Assembly (NCBI GenBank): GCA_004213885.1
Contig: SGYL01000002.1
Span: 1-61,602, forward strand
Direction: 5' to 3'
DNA length: 61,602 bases
From: Alphaproteobacteria bacterium
GTDB taxonomy: Bacteria; Pseudomonadota; Alphaproteobacteria; Puniceispirillales; Marisalimonadaceae
Every line of letters starts with the position of its first letter. The stretch's first letter is position 1. The translations under genes were made by a program, and so were the position numbers. Positions 20,229-31,890 of this stretch are shown here, one piece after another. The notes below the pieces were generated by a model, which saw nothing but the letters and a program-made list of their open reading frames with translations, searched no databases and was not told the origin of the DNA.

Positions 20229-22053
20229 AGAAAAAAAAATAGCAGAATTTCAGAATGCAACTGCAGCTACAATTAAAGCAATTGCTTCAAATAAATTAAA
20301 AAATCGTGAGATACAATTTTTTGGAAATACAACTAGATTTAATTCAAAACAAATAACAATTGCAAAAGATTCTAATGACTTTGATGACAAATTTGTTAAT
20401 AAAACAAGAGGCGAATCAGATGAAATTTCTCTAAAATTACAATATCATGATAAAACAATTCATTCAAAATTAAAGCCATCATCTGATTTGGCTGCAACTA
20501 TTTTTAACTTAGCTGAAGATACAAGAATTGAAAAAATAGGTGGTAAAAAATTTTTTGGTGTTAAAAAAAATTTACAGAAATTAATAGAAAAAAAATTTGA
20601 GACTAATTTAATTGCACCACCAGGAGGTGACGACACGACTTCTTTTGTAAATGCAATGCATTTATATTTAAGAAAAAAACTATCAGATGCACCTATACCT
20701 CAAAATTCAACAAAAACTATGTCTTTATGGGAGCCATGGTTAGAAAAAAGAGTTGGAAAATTTATATCTGAACTTTCAGAAAATGTTGATGATCAAGAGC
20801 TATTTGGAAAAAATATTAATAATCTTCTTATCGCATTAAAATCTGAATTAGGAGACTTAGATGATAATAATAACGATTCTGAAGATGATTCTGATAATGA
20901 GGGAAGTGATGAAGAGAACTCGGATGATCAAAATAATACATCACAAGGAGACAATGAAGAAGAGAATGAAGACGGGATTGAAACAGGCGTAGAAGAAAAC
21001 ACAGAATCTACTTCTGATGAAAATGAATTTTCAGATGATGATATCGAAAACAACGACGGAGAAGGAAATGAAGAACTAATTTCTAAGCAACAAAATAATC
21101 AAAATCAATTAGATAACAAGTCAAATGCTTATAAAATTTTTACAAATAAATATGACGAAATTATAAATGCAACAGATCTATGTGATAATGATGAATTATT
21201 AAGATTAAGGAAAACCTTAGATAAACAACTTGAAAATCTTCAAGGAGCTGTCGCTCGCTTAGCTAACAAATTACAAAGAAAATTACAAGCAAGACAAAAT
21301 AGAACATGGGAATTTGATTTAGAAGAAGGTATGCTTGATGCCGCAAAATTGGCAAGAGTTGTTTCAAATCCTTTATTCCCACTTTCATATAAAGTTGAGA
21401 AAGATACAAAATTTAAAGATACTATTGTTTCAATTTTAATTGATAACTCAGGTTCAATGAGGGGTAGACCAATTACTATAGCCGCTATAAGTGCAGATAT
21501 TCTAGCAAGAACATTAGAAAGGTGTGGAGTTAAAGTTGAAATTTTAGGCTTTACAACAAAAGCTTGGAAAGGAGGTCAATCTAGAGAACAATGGATAAAT
21601 GAAGGTAAGATAACTAACCCAGGTAGACTTAATGATTTAAGGCACATTATCTATAAATCAGCAGATGCACCATGGCGAAGAGCAAAAAACTCTCTAGGTT
21701 TAATGCTAAGAGAAGGTATATTAAAAGAGAATATTGATGGTGAAGCTCTGACATGGGCTCATGAAAGAATTTTTCATAGATACGAAGAAAGAAAAATTTT
21801 GATGGTTATCAGTGATGGAGCTCCTGTAGATGACACCACATTATCAGCTAATAGTGGTAACTACCTAGAAAAACATTTAAAACTGATAATTAATTTTATA
21901 GAAAATCAATCTCCAGTTGAATTAATTGCAATCGGAATTGGTCATGATGTTACAAGGTATTATAAAAAAGCTGTAACGCTTACTGATGCAGAACATCTTG
22001 CTGGAGCAATGACAGAACAGCTAGCAGATTTATTTGATGAAAATGTACAATAA
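20221..22053 (+). CDS. cobT: Cobaltochelatase CobT-type VWA subunit
   Basis: Partner of CobS. The C-terminal von Willebrand A domain has the metal-site motif DNSGSMRG (near residue 410), with TMIDAS-like segments further on ([14 protein letters not shown]). Residues about 217-300 are a very acidic, low-complexity Asp/Glu/Asn linker, also seen in other CobT proteins. The N-terminal domain carries [17 protein letters not shown]. At 610 residues it is normal for CobT. Its stop is one base from the stop of the convergent rpmB. Confidence 0.92.
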   Translation: MNKEKKIAEFQNATAATIKAIASNKLKNREIQFFGNTTRFNSKQITIAKDSNDFDDKFVNKTRGESDEISLKLQYHDKTIHSKLKPSSDLAATIFNLAEDTRIEKIGGKKFFGVKKNLQKLIEKKFETNLIAPPGGDDTTSFVNAMHLYLRKKLSDAPIPQNSTKTMSLWEPWLEKRVGKFISELSENVDDQELFGKNINNLLIALKSELGDLDDNNNDSEDDSDNEGSDEENSDDQNNTSQGDNEEENEDGIETGVEENTESTSDENEFSDDDIENNDGEGNEELISKQQNNQNQLDNKSNAYKIFTNKYDEIINATDLCDNDELLRLRKTLDKQLENLQGAVARLANKLQRKLQARQNRTWEFDLEEGMLDAAKLARVVSNPLFPLSYKVEKDTKFKDTIVSILIDNSGSMRGRPITIAAISADILARTLERCGVKVEILGFTTKAWKGGQSREQWINEGKITNPGRLNDLRHIIYKSADAPWRRAKNSLGLMLREGILKENIDGEALTWAHERIFHRYEERKILMVISDGAPVDDTTLSANSGNYLEKHLKLIINFIENQSPVELIAIGIGHDVTRYYKKAVTLTDAEHLAGAMTEQLADLFDENVQ

Positions 22054-22054
22054 A

Positions 22055-22339
22055 TTACTTTTTATTATTCTTTAAAATTTGCTTTTTAATTTTAATAGCT
22101 GTATCAGCCAAATTTTTATTACTTGTTTTAATTAGATAAGAATCTAAGCCACCATTTTTTTCAACAGTTTTCATAGTTCTGATAGTAATGTTTAAATTAA
22201 TGTATTTTTGCAATATTCCACTATATAATTTTACGTTTTGAAGATTTGGAATAAATCTCCTTTTGGTCCTATTATTAGCATGACTGACATTGTTCCCAGT
22301 CATTGGTTTTTTACCTGAAATTTCACAGACTTTGGACAT
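22055..22339 (-). CDS. rpmB: 50S ribosomal protein L28
   Basis: Large-subunit ribosomal protein. The family opening (SKVCEISGKKPMTGNNVSHANNRTKRRF) is unmistakable. It has the two Cys-less alphaproteobacterial N-terminal form and a lysine-rich C-terminus, for 94 residues. It follows pyrD by about 65 bases, which hold no clear hairpin. Its 3' end is convergent with cobT one base away. Confidence 0.97.
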   Translation of the reverse strand: MSKVCEISGKKPMTGNNVSHANNRTKRRFIPNLQNVKLYSGILQKYINLNITIRTMKTVEKNGGLDSYLIKTSNKNLADTAIKIKKQILKNNKK

Positions 22340-22404
22340 AAATTAACCCTCGTTGAAGTTATAAAGGAAGCTCTTTTGATGGTCAAGCAAAAGTAAAAAT
22401 TACG

Positions 22405-23508
22405 CTATGTTTTTTTGTTTAATCCATTTTCTACAATTTTATTTGCTTCATTTATGCTTTTAGCTCGTCCTCTAACATCTTCCCAATTTTTGATATTATC
22501 TCTTTTTCTAAACCTATCAAGTTGATCTAAGATATTTTTTACAACAAAAGGTCCTTCATAAACCATGCCAGTATATAGTTGAATTAAGTCAGCTCCACAT
22601 AAAATTTTGATGTATGCTGATTTTCCATCACAAACACCCCCGGTAGCAATAATTGAAATACGAGAATCAAAATCATTTAAAATTTTTCTAGCCATAATTA
22701 AAACTTTAGTTGATTCCTCAAAAAGTGGTTCTCCAGATAAACCACCTGTTTCTTCTTTGTATTTAGATTTCACATTTCTTTTAATAGTTGTGTTAGATAT
22801 GATTAAGCCATGCAATTTATGATTTACTGTTTCTTTAATTATTTTTTTTAGTTCTGTATTGCTTAAATCAGGAGAAATCTTAATTAATATAGGTGGGCAA
22901 TTGTTAAGCTTAATAATTTCTTTTTTTATTGAAATAATTAAGTTTTTAAAATTTTTATCTGAGTGAAGTTTTCTTAAATTTGGTGTATTTGGAGAGGATA
23001 TATTAATCACTAAATAATCAGCATATTTAGCAAATGCGTGAATTAATTTAGTATAATCTTTAATCCTATCAGAAGTATCTTTGTTAGGACCAATATTTAT
23101 TCCTAATTTTATATTTGAGGATTTATTGTTTTTTTGAAAATCTTTTATTCTATTCTTGATTAAAGTAAGACCATCATTATTAAATCCATTTCTATTAATA
23201 ATAGCTTTGTCTTCAGGTAATCTAAATATCCTTGGTTTTGGATTACCTTCTTGAGGAAAAACTGTAATCGTGCCAACCTCTAAAAAACCAAACCCCAACT
23301 TATGTATTTGGTTAATAGTCTCAGCATTTTTATCAAAACCAGCTGCCAATCCAACTGGATTTTGAAATTTAATATCCATTACTGTTAATGGAATAGATTT
23401 TGTTTTTATTTTTGGTAAAAATCCATTCTTAATTATTTTAATTATAAAATTATGTGCAGTTTCTGGATCAATCAAACTTAAAACTCTATAAAAAAATCTC
23501 CAGTACAT
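22405..23508 (-). CDS. pyrD: Dihydroorotate dehydrogenase (quinone), class 2
   Basis: Membrane-associated flavoenzyme oxidising dihydroorotate to orotate in pyrimidine synthesis, passing electrons to ubiquinone. The N-terminal helical extension (residues 1-30) typical of class 2 is present, then the FMN-binding blocks NPVGLAAGFDKN, RNGFNNDGL, VINISSPNTPNLRKL and SIIATGGVCDGKSAYIKILCGADLIQLYTGM. The catalytic serine lies in ISSPNT. Length 367 is normal. It starts two bases after the lysK stop, so the two are one transcript. Confidence 0.97.
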   Translation of the reverse strand: MYWRFFYRVLSLIDPETAHNFIIKIIKNGFLPKIKTKSIPLTVMDIKFQNPVGLAAGFDKNAETINQIHKLGFGFLEVGTITVFPQEGNPKPRIFRLPEDKAIINRNGFNNDGLTLIKNRIKDFQKNNKSSNIKLGINIGPNKDTSDRIKDYTKLIHAFAKYADYLVINISSPNTPNLRKLHSDKNFKNLIISIKKEIIKLNNCPPILIKISPDLSNTELKKIIKETVNHKLHGLIISNTTIKRNVKSKYKEETGGLSGEPLFEESTKVLIMARKILNDFDSRISIIATGGVCDGKSAYIKILCGADLIQLYTGMVYEGPFVVKNILDQLDRFRKRDNIKNWEDVRGRAKSINEANKIVENGLNKKT

Positions 23509-23510
23509 TT

Positions 23511-25109
23511 TTATTTAACAAGGTTACCATTAAGAACATCTTCTAATAATTTGATACTCTTATTTATTCCATATAATCTTATAAACCCACCCATTCTTGG
23601 TCCACTAGATTGCCCTAAGGCTGTTTCATACAAGCAAGAAAACCATTCTCTAAGATTTTCGTAACCAGCTTCCTTTCCAACTTTAAACACAATAGATTGT
23701 ATTTCTTCATTAGACGTTTTGGCATCTAAGTCTTTTAAATAGGTTAATAAATTTTTTATAGTTTTAGTTTCGAATTCACTAGGTAATCTAAATTTTTTAA
23801 ATGGTAAAACTCTTTGTTTATAATAATTAATAGAAAGATCAACTAACATATCAAATTTTTTGTTTAACCCTTTTTTCAACTCTGGTGTGTAATTAGTAAT
23901 ATAACTCCACAAATCATTTGAATTATCGGCATTACATACTGAAGATAAATTTAAAAGCAAATTAAATGAGACAGGAAAAATATCTTTAGGTGGATTACTT
24001 TTATGAATGTGCCAGACTGGATTATCATATTCACATTCAGTATTTGAGTTATATTTACTTAAAAATGAGTAGTACTCATCTATCGTTTTAGGTATTACAT
24101 CAAAAAATAATTTTTTTGCTCTCTTTGGATTGTTAAACATAAACAACGATAAAGATTCTTCAGTTCCATATGCTAGCCACTCTTCTATTGATAAGCCATT
24201 ACCTTTAGATTTTGATATTTTTTGACCATTCACATCCAAAAACAACTCATAAGAAAAACCTGCTGGTTGAGAACCACCTAATATATTTAAAATTTTTGTA
24301 GATAAAATTACGCTTTCACTTAAATCTTTTCCTGCCATTTCGTAATCAACTCCAAGTGCATACCATCTCATAGCCCAATCACATTTCCATTGTAATTTAC
24401 AATTACCATTTAAAATTGAAACTTTCTCTTCTTTATTACTAATGGGAGAAAAGTATGTTATTGAGTTATTCGTTGCATCTATATCTATAACATTGGCTTG
24501 TAATACTTTACCTGTGTACGAACATATAGGCAGAAAAGGACTATATGTTTTCTTTCTTTCTTCACCTAAAGTTGGCATAATGACATTTTTAATTTTATCA
24601 TAATGAAGTAAAATTTTTGATAATGCATCATTAAATTGGCCTGATTTGTAACATTCAGTAGATGATACAAATTGATAATCAAAACTAAACTTATTTAAAA
24701 ATTCTTTTAATTTGTTATTATTGTACGAACCAAAGCTTTCAAATTTTTCAAAAGGATCCGGAACATCAGTAAGAGGTTTTTCTAGATGTTCACTGAGCAT
24801 TGTTTGATTTGGAACGTTTTCAGGAACTTTTCTAAATCCATCCATATCATCAGAAAAACAAATTAACTTTGTAGCTTTTCCAGTGAGATGATAAAAAGCG
24901 TTTTGAACCATAGTTGTTCTAGCCACCTCACCAAAGGTACCTATATGTGGCAATCCAGATGGACCATACCCTGTTTCAAACAAAACAGGATTATCATCAT
25001 TAATGAGATCAAATTTTTTATTTTTTTTTAATCTTTCTATTAAAACTTTAGCTTCTAAAAAAGGCCAAGATTTTAAATCATTTAAAATTTTTTCATCTAT
25101 AAAGTTCAT
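23511..25109 (-). CDS. lysK: Lysyl-tRNA synthetase, class I
   Basis: Charges tRNA-Lys. This is the class I enzyme, unrelated to the common class II LysS, and is typical of Alphaproteobacteria and Archaea. The HIGH-like signature is PSGLPHIGTFGE (near residue 50) and KMSKS appears as KISKSKGNG near residue 295. The length, 532 residues, matches the family. It is transcribed with pyrD. Upstream lies the groEL terminator, so a promoter for lysK is expected in the AT-rich 60 bases before 25109. Confidence 0.96.
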   Translation of the reverse strand: MNFIDEKILNDLKSWPFLEAKVLIERLKKNKKFDLINDDNPVLFETGYGPSGLPHIGTFGEVARTTMVQNAFYHLTGKATKLICFSDDMDGFRKVPENVPNQTMLSEHLEKPLTDVPDPFEKFESFGSYNNNKLKEFLNKFSFDYQFVSSTECYKSGQFNDALSKILLHYDKIKNVIMPTLGEERKKTYSPFLPICSYTGKVLQANVIDIDATNNSITYFSPISNKEEKVSILNGNCKLQWKCDWAMRWYALGVDYEMAGKDLSESVILSTKILNILGGSQPAGFSYELFLDVNGQKISKSKGNGLSIEEWLAYGTEESLSLFMFNNPKRAKKLFFDVIPKTIDEYYSFLSKYNSNTECEYDNPVWHIHKSNPPKDIFPVSFNLLLNLSSVCNADNSNDLWSYITNYTPELKKGLNKKFDMLVDLSINYYKQRVLPFKKFRLPSEFETKTIKNLLTYLKDLDAKTSNEEIQSIVFKVGKEAGYENLREWFSCLYETALGQSSGPRMGGFIRLYGINKSIKLLEDVLNGNLVK

Positions 25110-25170
25110 AAGTTAAACATTTATTAATCTAATTTAAATTATTAATAAAGAATTATTGTAAAATTCAAAA

Positions 25171-25200
25171 AAAAACACCTAATAAAAATTAGGTGTTTTT
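25171..25200 (-). terminator. Intrinsic terminator downstream of groEL
   Basis: A perfect 12-bp inverted repeat, AAAAACACCTAA then TTAGGTGTTTTT with a six-base loop between. On the minus strand the second arm runs into ten or so U residues, the form expected for termination of groESL. On the plus strand the hairpin is followed only by the U run inside its own arm. It lies just after the groEL stop at 25222. It is the only convincing intrinsic terminator in the window. Confidence 0.9.
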
Positions 25201-25221
25201 AAATTTTAGTTTGGACTAGGG

Positions 25222-26910
<1,689 letters not shown>

Positions 26911-26934
26911 TCAAATAATTAAAAATTTTTAGAT

Positions 26935-27222
26935 TTAGTTTATAATTCCCATGATGTCACTTTCCTTCATAATTAGAAGGTCTTTACCATCAATTTTAAC
27001 TTCTGTACCTGACCACTTGCCAAAAAGTATTATATCACCTTCTTTGACATCTAATGGTTGTATCTTTCCAGAATCATCTCTTGCCCCAGAACCTACAGCT
27101 AATATTTTACCTTGCATTGGTTTTTCTTGAGCTGAATCTGGGATTATAATTCCACCTGCAGTTTTCTCGTCTGAGTCCAAACGTTCGACAACTACTCTAT
27201 CGTGAAGTGGCTTAAACTTCAT
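26935..27222 (-). CDS. groES: Co-chaperonin GroES
   Basis: 10-kDa lid of the GroEL cage. The opening [14 protein letters not shown], the mobile loop [19 protein letters not shown] (about residues 17-35) and [11 protein letters not shown] at the end are standard. Length 95. It has a strong AGGGAG ribosome-binding site and leads the groES-groEL operon, from a possible heat-shock promoter at 27269-27299. Confidence 0.99.
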   Translation of the reverse strand: MKFKPLHDRVVVERLDSDEKTAGGIIIPDSAQEKPMQGKILAVGSGARDDSGKIQPLDVKEGDIILFGKWSGTEVKIDGKDLLIMKESDIMGIIN

Positions 27223-27268
27223 TATTATCTCCCTAATTATTTAAATTACACTCTTTAAGAGCACAACA

Positions 27269-27299
27269 CATAAATAGTTGTAAATTATAAAGTTTCAAG
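27269..27299 (-). promoter_or_regulatory. Candidate RpoH-type heat-shock promoter for groESL
   Basis: On the minus strand, CTTGAAAC (27299-27292) is followed after 14 bases by CTATTTATG (27277-27269). This resembles the alphaproteobacterial RpoH pattern, CTTGAAA with a C-rich/TATNT-like -10. Transcription would start near 27262, leaving a leader of roughly 40 bases before groES. No CIRCE-type inverted repeat for HrcA is present. The -10 is AT-shifted and RpoH itself is not in the window, so this is a proposal by position and similarity. Confidence 0.45.
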
Positions 27300-27360
27300 A
27301 TTTTTAAAAAAAAAAAATTCTATTTACTTACATTATAATTTTGGTAAATAAATTAACGAT

Positions 27361-28368
27361 ATGAATGACAATATTAATCCTATAAAACAACATGTGTTTC
27401 TCATAAATTGGCTTACATTAATTTTAATTTTAGTGGTAGCCATGATTATTATTGGAGGCATTACAAGAATTACAGATTCAGGCTTGTCAATGGTTGAATG
27501 GAGACCCATTCTTGGATTTTTACCACCTTTAAATCATCAAGAATGGGAAAGGGTGTTTGACCTTTACAAAAATACACCTGAATATGCTTACTATAACAAA
27601 GGAATGCTACTTTCAGATTTTAAATTTATTTTTTTCTGGGAATATTTTCATAGATTATGGGGGAGAATAATTGGAATTGTTTTTATTTTACCTTTCATAT
27701 ATTTAATTATTTCAAAGAAAATAAATAAACTTATTACTTTAAGACTTCTTGTCATTTTGTTTTTTGGTAGCCTTCAAGCATTTATCGGTTGGTGGATGGT
27801 TAAATCTGGATTAATTGATAAACCAGACGTATCTCAGTATAGGTTAGCAATCCATTTTGGAAACAGCTTACTGATTTTGTTTCTATTATTTTGGCTAATC
27901 CTAGATTTAAAAAACAAAAAATCTAGAATTAAGTTTGATTTAAACTTCATCATTTTTTTTATAATATTTATTACAATTATCGCAGGATCTCTAGTTGCTG
28001 GAATGGATGCAGGACTAATGTACAATACATATCCTTTAATGAATGATAGTTTTTTTCCCAGTGACTATCTTTCATTAGGAGTTTTAGATCCTTTTGAAAA
28101 TCCTGGGTCAGCGCAATTTCATCATAGACATTTGGGATTTATTTCATTAATTGCAATTATAATATTTTTTGCTAGAAATTTTTATCAAAAGAAAGTTTTT
28201 CTTGAATTAATATTATTAATTACTTTTATAATTATACAATTCGTATTAGGAGTTTATATACTGTTGAATTATGTTCCAAATTTAAATGCAAGTTTGCATC
28301 AAATTGGTGCAGTCCTAATATTCTTAACAATGATAAAAATAATACACACCTTAAATATTAAGACTTAA
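27361..28368 (+). CDS. ctaA: Heme A synthase (CtaA/Cox15, type 2)
   Basis: Converts heme O to heme A for aa3-type cytochrome oxidase. It is a multi-pass membrane protein of 335 residues with eight predicted helices in two four-helix halves. The family marks are GGITRITDSGLSMVEWRP near residue 31, EYFHRLWGR with a heme-ligand histidine, AIHFGNSLL, FHHRHLG and ASLHQIG. The last three carry the other histidines. It is divergent from groES and convergent with aspS, with which it shares 11 bases at the 3' end. Confidence 0.95.
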   Translation: MNDNINPIKQHVFLINWLTLILILVVAMIIIGGITRITDSGLSMVEWRPILGFLPPLNHQEWERVFDLYKNTPEYAYYNKGMLLSDFKFIFFWEYFHRLWGRIIGIVFILPFIYLIISKKINKLITLRLLVILFFGSLQAFIGWWMVKSGLIDKPDVSQYRLAIHFGNSLLILFLLFWLILDLKNKKSRIKFDLNFIIFFIIFITIIAGSLVAGMDAGLMYNTYPLMNDSFFPSDYLSLGVLDPFENPGSAQFHHRHLGFISLIAIIIFFARNFYQKKVFLELILLITFIIIQFVLGVYILLNYVPNLNASLHQIGAVLIFLTMIKIIHTLNIKT

Positions 28369-30133
28369 TCTTTTTATTAATATTAATACCTAATTCTTTC
28401 AGTTGAATTTCATTAACGTTGGAAGGCGCCCCCATCATTAAGTCCTCTGCTTTTCCGGTCATAGGAAATAATACAATCTCTCTCAGATTAGGTTCATCAG
28501 CTAAAAGCATAACTATTCTATCGATACCAGGTGCGATACCTCCATGAGGAGGGGCGCCAAATTTGAAAGCATTAATCATACCAGGAAATTTATTGTCAAC
28601 AACATCATGATTATGACCAGCAATTTCAAATGCTTTATACATAATAGCTGGAACATGATTCCTAATCGCACCTGAAGATAACTCTACACCATTACAAACT
28701 AGATCGTACTGATATGCTAAAATATCTAATGGGTTTTTTTCAACAAGTGATTTCATCCCACCCTGCGGCATTGAAAAGGGGTTATGAGAAAAGTCTATTT
28801 CTCCAGTAATTTCATTTTTTTCAAACATTGGATAATCAACAATCCAACAAAACTTAAATTGATTTTCATCAATCATATTTTTTTCAGTAGCTATTTTTGA
28901 TCTTGCCCTACCTGCTAAATCTGCAGCTTCTTTTTCTATTGCACATGAGAAAAATAAAGCATCTCCGTCATTCAAATTAAATTTTTCTTTTAGTATTTGA
29001 GATTTTTCAAGACCAAGTGCATTTGCTATTGGACCTTTTGCTTCGTTATCAGAGAAAATAATATACCCCATACCTGGAGCTCCCTGTGATTGAGCCCAAC
29101 TATTCATTTTATCGGCAAATGCCCGACTACCACAATCTACACCTGGCACACCTCTAACCACTGACCCTTTTTCAATATTACTTGCAAAAATTTTAAAATT
29201 AGAATCTTTAAAAACATCTGTTACATCTTGAATAAATACATCATATCTAATATCAGGTTTGTCAGTTCCATATTTTAACATTGCATCTTTAAAAGTAATT
29301 TTGATAAAGTCTTTAATTACTTCTTTTTTTGTGAATTTTTTAAAAACATTATAAATTACTGGTTGAACAGCTTTAAAAACATCTTCTTGCTCTACAAATG
29401 ACATTTCTACATCCAATTGATAAAACTCACCTGGAGACCTATCAGCTCTACTATCCTCATCTCTAAAACAAGGAGCAATTTGAAAGTATTTATCAAACCC
29501 TGACACCATGACAAGTTGCTTAAATTGTTGGGGCGCTTGAGGAAGGGCATAAAATTTACCTTTATGAATTCTAGAGGGAACTAAAAAATCTCTAGCACCT
29601 TCAGGACTAGATGCAGTTAAGATTGGTGTTTGAAATTCGATAAAATCCTGCTCTAACATTTCAGATCTTATCTCTTGAATAATTTGAGATCTCAAAATTA
29701 TATTTTGATGAGGCCTATTTCTTCTCAAATCTAAATATCTATATCTTAACCTTATTTCTTCTCCATAATCATCATCCGAATTGACTTGCAAAGGTAGACT
29801 TTCTGCATTTGATAAAATAATAATTTTATCAACTTGGAGCTCCACCTCTCCCGTAGGAATATTATGATTTATAGTTTCAGCTGACCTTTCGACTACTTTT
29901 CCATGCACAGAAATGACAGATTCCAAAGAAATTTTTTCTAGAATATCAAAAGTATCTTTTTGTGTGTCAGAAACTATTTGAGATATGCCATAATGGTCTC
30001 TTAAATCCACAAATATCAACTGTCCATGATCTCTTTTTCTATGAACCCAACCTGATAATGTTACTGTTTCACCTACCAAAGATTTATTAATTTCATTACA
30101 TTTGTGTGTTCTATAAGTGTGAGCTTTATTCAT
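28358..30133 (-). CDS. aspS: Aspartyl-tRNA synthetase
   Basis: Class IIb synthetase charging tRNA-Asp (and possibly tRNA-Asn, as many alphaproteobacterial enzymes are non-discriminating; not decidable here). It has an N-terminal OB-fold anticodon-binding domain (TLSGWVHRKRDHG), motif 2 in CFRDEDSRADRSPGEFYQLD, the bacterial GAD insertion, and motif 3 in GGIAPGIDRIVMLLA. The ATG at 30133 is preferred to a TTG one codon upstream. Length 591 is standard. It follows the ABC permease gene by about 65 bases on the same strand. Confidence 0.97.
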   Translation of the reverse strand: MNKAHTYRTHKCNEINKSLVGETVTLSGWVHRKRDHGQLIFVDLRDHYGISQIVSDTQKDTFDILEKISLESVISVHGKVVERSAETINHNIPTGEVELQVDKIIILSNAESLPLQVNSDDDYGEEIRLRYRYLDLRRNRPHQNIILRSQIIQEIRSEMLEQDFIEFQTPILTASSPEGARDFLVPSRIHKGKFYALPQAPQQFKQLVMVSGFDKYFQIAPCFRDEDSRADRSPGEFYQLDVEMSFVEQEDVFKAVQPVIYNVFKKFTKKEVIKDFIKITFKDAMLKYGTDKPDIRYDVFIQDVTDVFKDSNFKIFASNIEKGSVVRGVPGVDCGSRAFADKMNSWAQSQGAPGMGYIIFSDNEAKGPIANALGLEKSQILKEKFNLNDGDALFFSCAIEKEAADLAGRARSKIATEKNMIDENQFKFCWIVDYPMFEKNEITGEIDFSHNPFSMPQGGMKSLVEKNPLDILAYQYDLVCNGVELSSGAIRNHVPAIMYKAFEIAGHNHDVVDNKFPGMINAFKFGAPPHGGIAPGIDRIVMLLADEPNLREIVLFPMTGKAEDLMMGAPSNVNEIQLKELGININKKIKS

Positions 30134-30201
30134 CAAGATTACCTCTCAACAATTTTTATAACATCAAACTATAAAATTACTATAAGATTTTTAAAATTAT
30201 C

Positions 30202-31890
30202 TTAAACTGACCACTTGATAAATATCTTTGATTTCAAGTGGAAAATTAATAAAATTAATAGAGGGATTACCATTTGTAATGTAGTAGCAACAGCTAGGTC
30301 TTTTCGATCTCCGCTTGTTTGTAAATTGATGATTTCTAATGATAACGTTGTTATTTCACCATTGCCTATAAAATAGATTGGAGCATATAGACCCATAGAT
30401 ATGATAAATCCTATCGCAAAGCTAAGAAAAATTATATTTAAAATTAAATTCAATTTAATTTTAAATAAAATTGTTAAATAACTCTTATTTAGAGACTGAG
30501 CTATTTTTAAATATTTTTTGTTAATATTTTTATAAGAACTTGAAAATATTAAATATGTATATGGAATTATATATATAATTTTAATCCATAATATGTTAAG
30601 AAACTTGTTATCAAAGTTATTAGTTAAAAGAAAAAAATTAAAGCCTAACAAAATTGTTAATTCAGGTATTAACAATGGAATGTAAAATATAAAATTTAAA
30701 AAATTATTCTTTAATTTTAATGCTTCCAAAAGCTCTAACCATACAATTATTATTATTAAACTAATAAAAGATCCTAAAGTAGCTAAAATTAATGAATTAA
30801 GAAAACTATCAAAATTAAATTTAAAAAAAACAAAATAATTATCTAAGGTAAATTTTTTAGGAAATAAATCAGGGAAATTCCAATCAACTGCTAAAGACCA
30901 GGTAATTGATATAAAAATATTGGTAATAAAAATTAGAAAACAAGTTATTGAAACAAAATATAAAATATTTTCTAAAAAATTGTTTCTTCTATCTAAAAAA
31001 TTTTTAAAAAAAACTAAATATTGTTGTTTAAAAATCAATTTTTCGAGACTAATCCAAGTTAATATTATTAAAATAATTATCAATAATTGTATAATTGATA
31101 AACAAGATGCAATTGAAAAACTAGCCAATTCTGGTTGTTGAAAAAGTTGTAAAATTCGTATTGATATAGTTGAAGGTGTTGTTGGAGCAAGTATCAACGA
31201 CATATCAATTACAGTTGCCGAAAATATTAATACAACAAATATAGTAATTTTTAATTTTCTATAAATTAAGGGGAAAATAAAAAAAATCCAGCTTGTAAAA
31301 TCAGAAAAATTTTTTGATTTTGCTAAAAAAAAATACTCCTTGCTTTTTACATTATTTAAAAATCCAATTGATATTAACAAAAAGAAAGGGGTCTCTTTAA
31401 GTATCAAACCAAATATTAAAAAAAGACCAAAATTATCTGGAAACAAATCTAAATTTGGAGGTCTGTCGAAATTAAAAAATAATGAAAATATACGAATAAA
31501 AAAACCACTTGATGAAAATAAAAAAGAAATTCCAACCGCCATGGTTATGTGTGGAAAAGCAATTAACGGATATAAAAGTTTATTTAGCTTAGTAAAAAAA
31601 TTTGTAAAATATAATTTCGCTAATATAGCTTGGGATAATATTAAAGAAATAAAAGTAGATAATATACCCACTAAAATAGATAAATAAATTGATTTTTCTA
31701 TCCCAGGAAGCTGAAATGTTAAAAGAAAATATTTAAGAGTAAAATTATCTGAAACATCCAAAAAATATCCCATTGATGGAAGTATAGTACCTAGTGTACC
31801 AAAAATTACAGGAAAAGATATAACACCTAAAATTAAAAGAAAAAGTAAAAATAATAATATATTTTTTTTTGTTTCAATTAATTGTTCCAT
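30202..31890 (-). CDS. ynjC: ABC transporter permease, YnjC-like double permease
   Basis: Inner-membrane subunit with two fused permease halves and about 12 helices, 562 residues from the ATG at 31890. A TTG eight codons upstream extends the frame, but it lies inside the upstream gene with no ribosome-binding site. Composition and order resemble E. coli YnjC and ThiP. The two halves carry the EAA-loop region poorly conserved (RKLKITIFVV and NKKYLKIAQSLNKSYL). It overlaps the YnjB-like gene by 17 bases. A YnjD-type ATPase gene would be expected downstream; aspS is found instead. Substrate unknown. Confidence 0.8.
   Translation of the reverse strand: MEQLIETKKNILLFLLFLLILGVISFPVIFGTLGTILPSMGYFLDVSDNFTLKYFLLTFQLPGIEKSIYLSILVGILSTFISLILSQAILAKLYFTNFFTKLNKLLYPLIAFPHITMAVGISFLFSSSGFFIRIFSLFFNFDRPPNLDLFPDNFGLFLIFGLILKETPFFLLISIGFLNNVKSKEYFFLAKSKNFSDFTSWIFFIFPLIYRKLKITIFVVLIFSATVIDMSLILAPTTPSTISIRILQLFQQPELASFSIASCLSIIQLLIIILIILTWISLEKLIFKQQYLVFFKNFLDRRNNFLENILYFVSITCFLIFITNIFISITWSLAVDWNFPDLFPKKFTLDNYFVFFKFNFDSFLNSLILATLGSFISLIIIIVWLELLEALKLKNNFLNFIFYIPLLIPELTILLGFNFFLLTNNFDNKFLNILWIKIIYIIPYTYLIFSSSYKNINKKYLKIAQSLNKSYLTILFKIKLNLILNIIFLSFAIGFIISMGLYAPIYFIGNGEITTLSLEIINLQTSGDRKDLAVATTLQMVIPLLILLIFHLKSKIFIKWSV

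Noticed and set aside
30920-31687. Plus-strand open frames opposite the YnjC-like permease
   Set aside because: They lie wholly inside the well-supported permease gene, are low-complexity Lys/Asn/Ile translations, and have no family resemblance.
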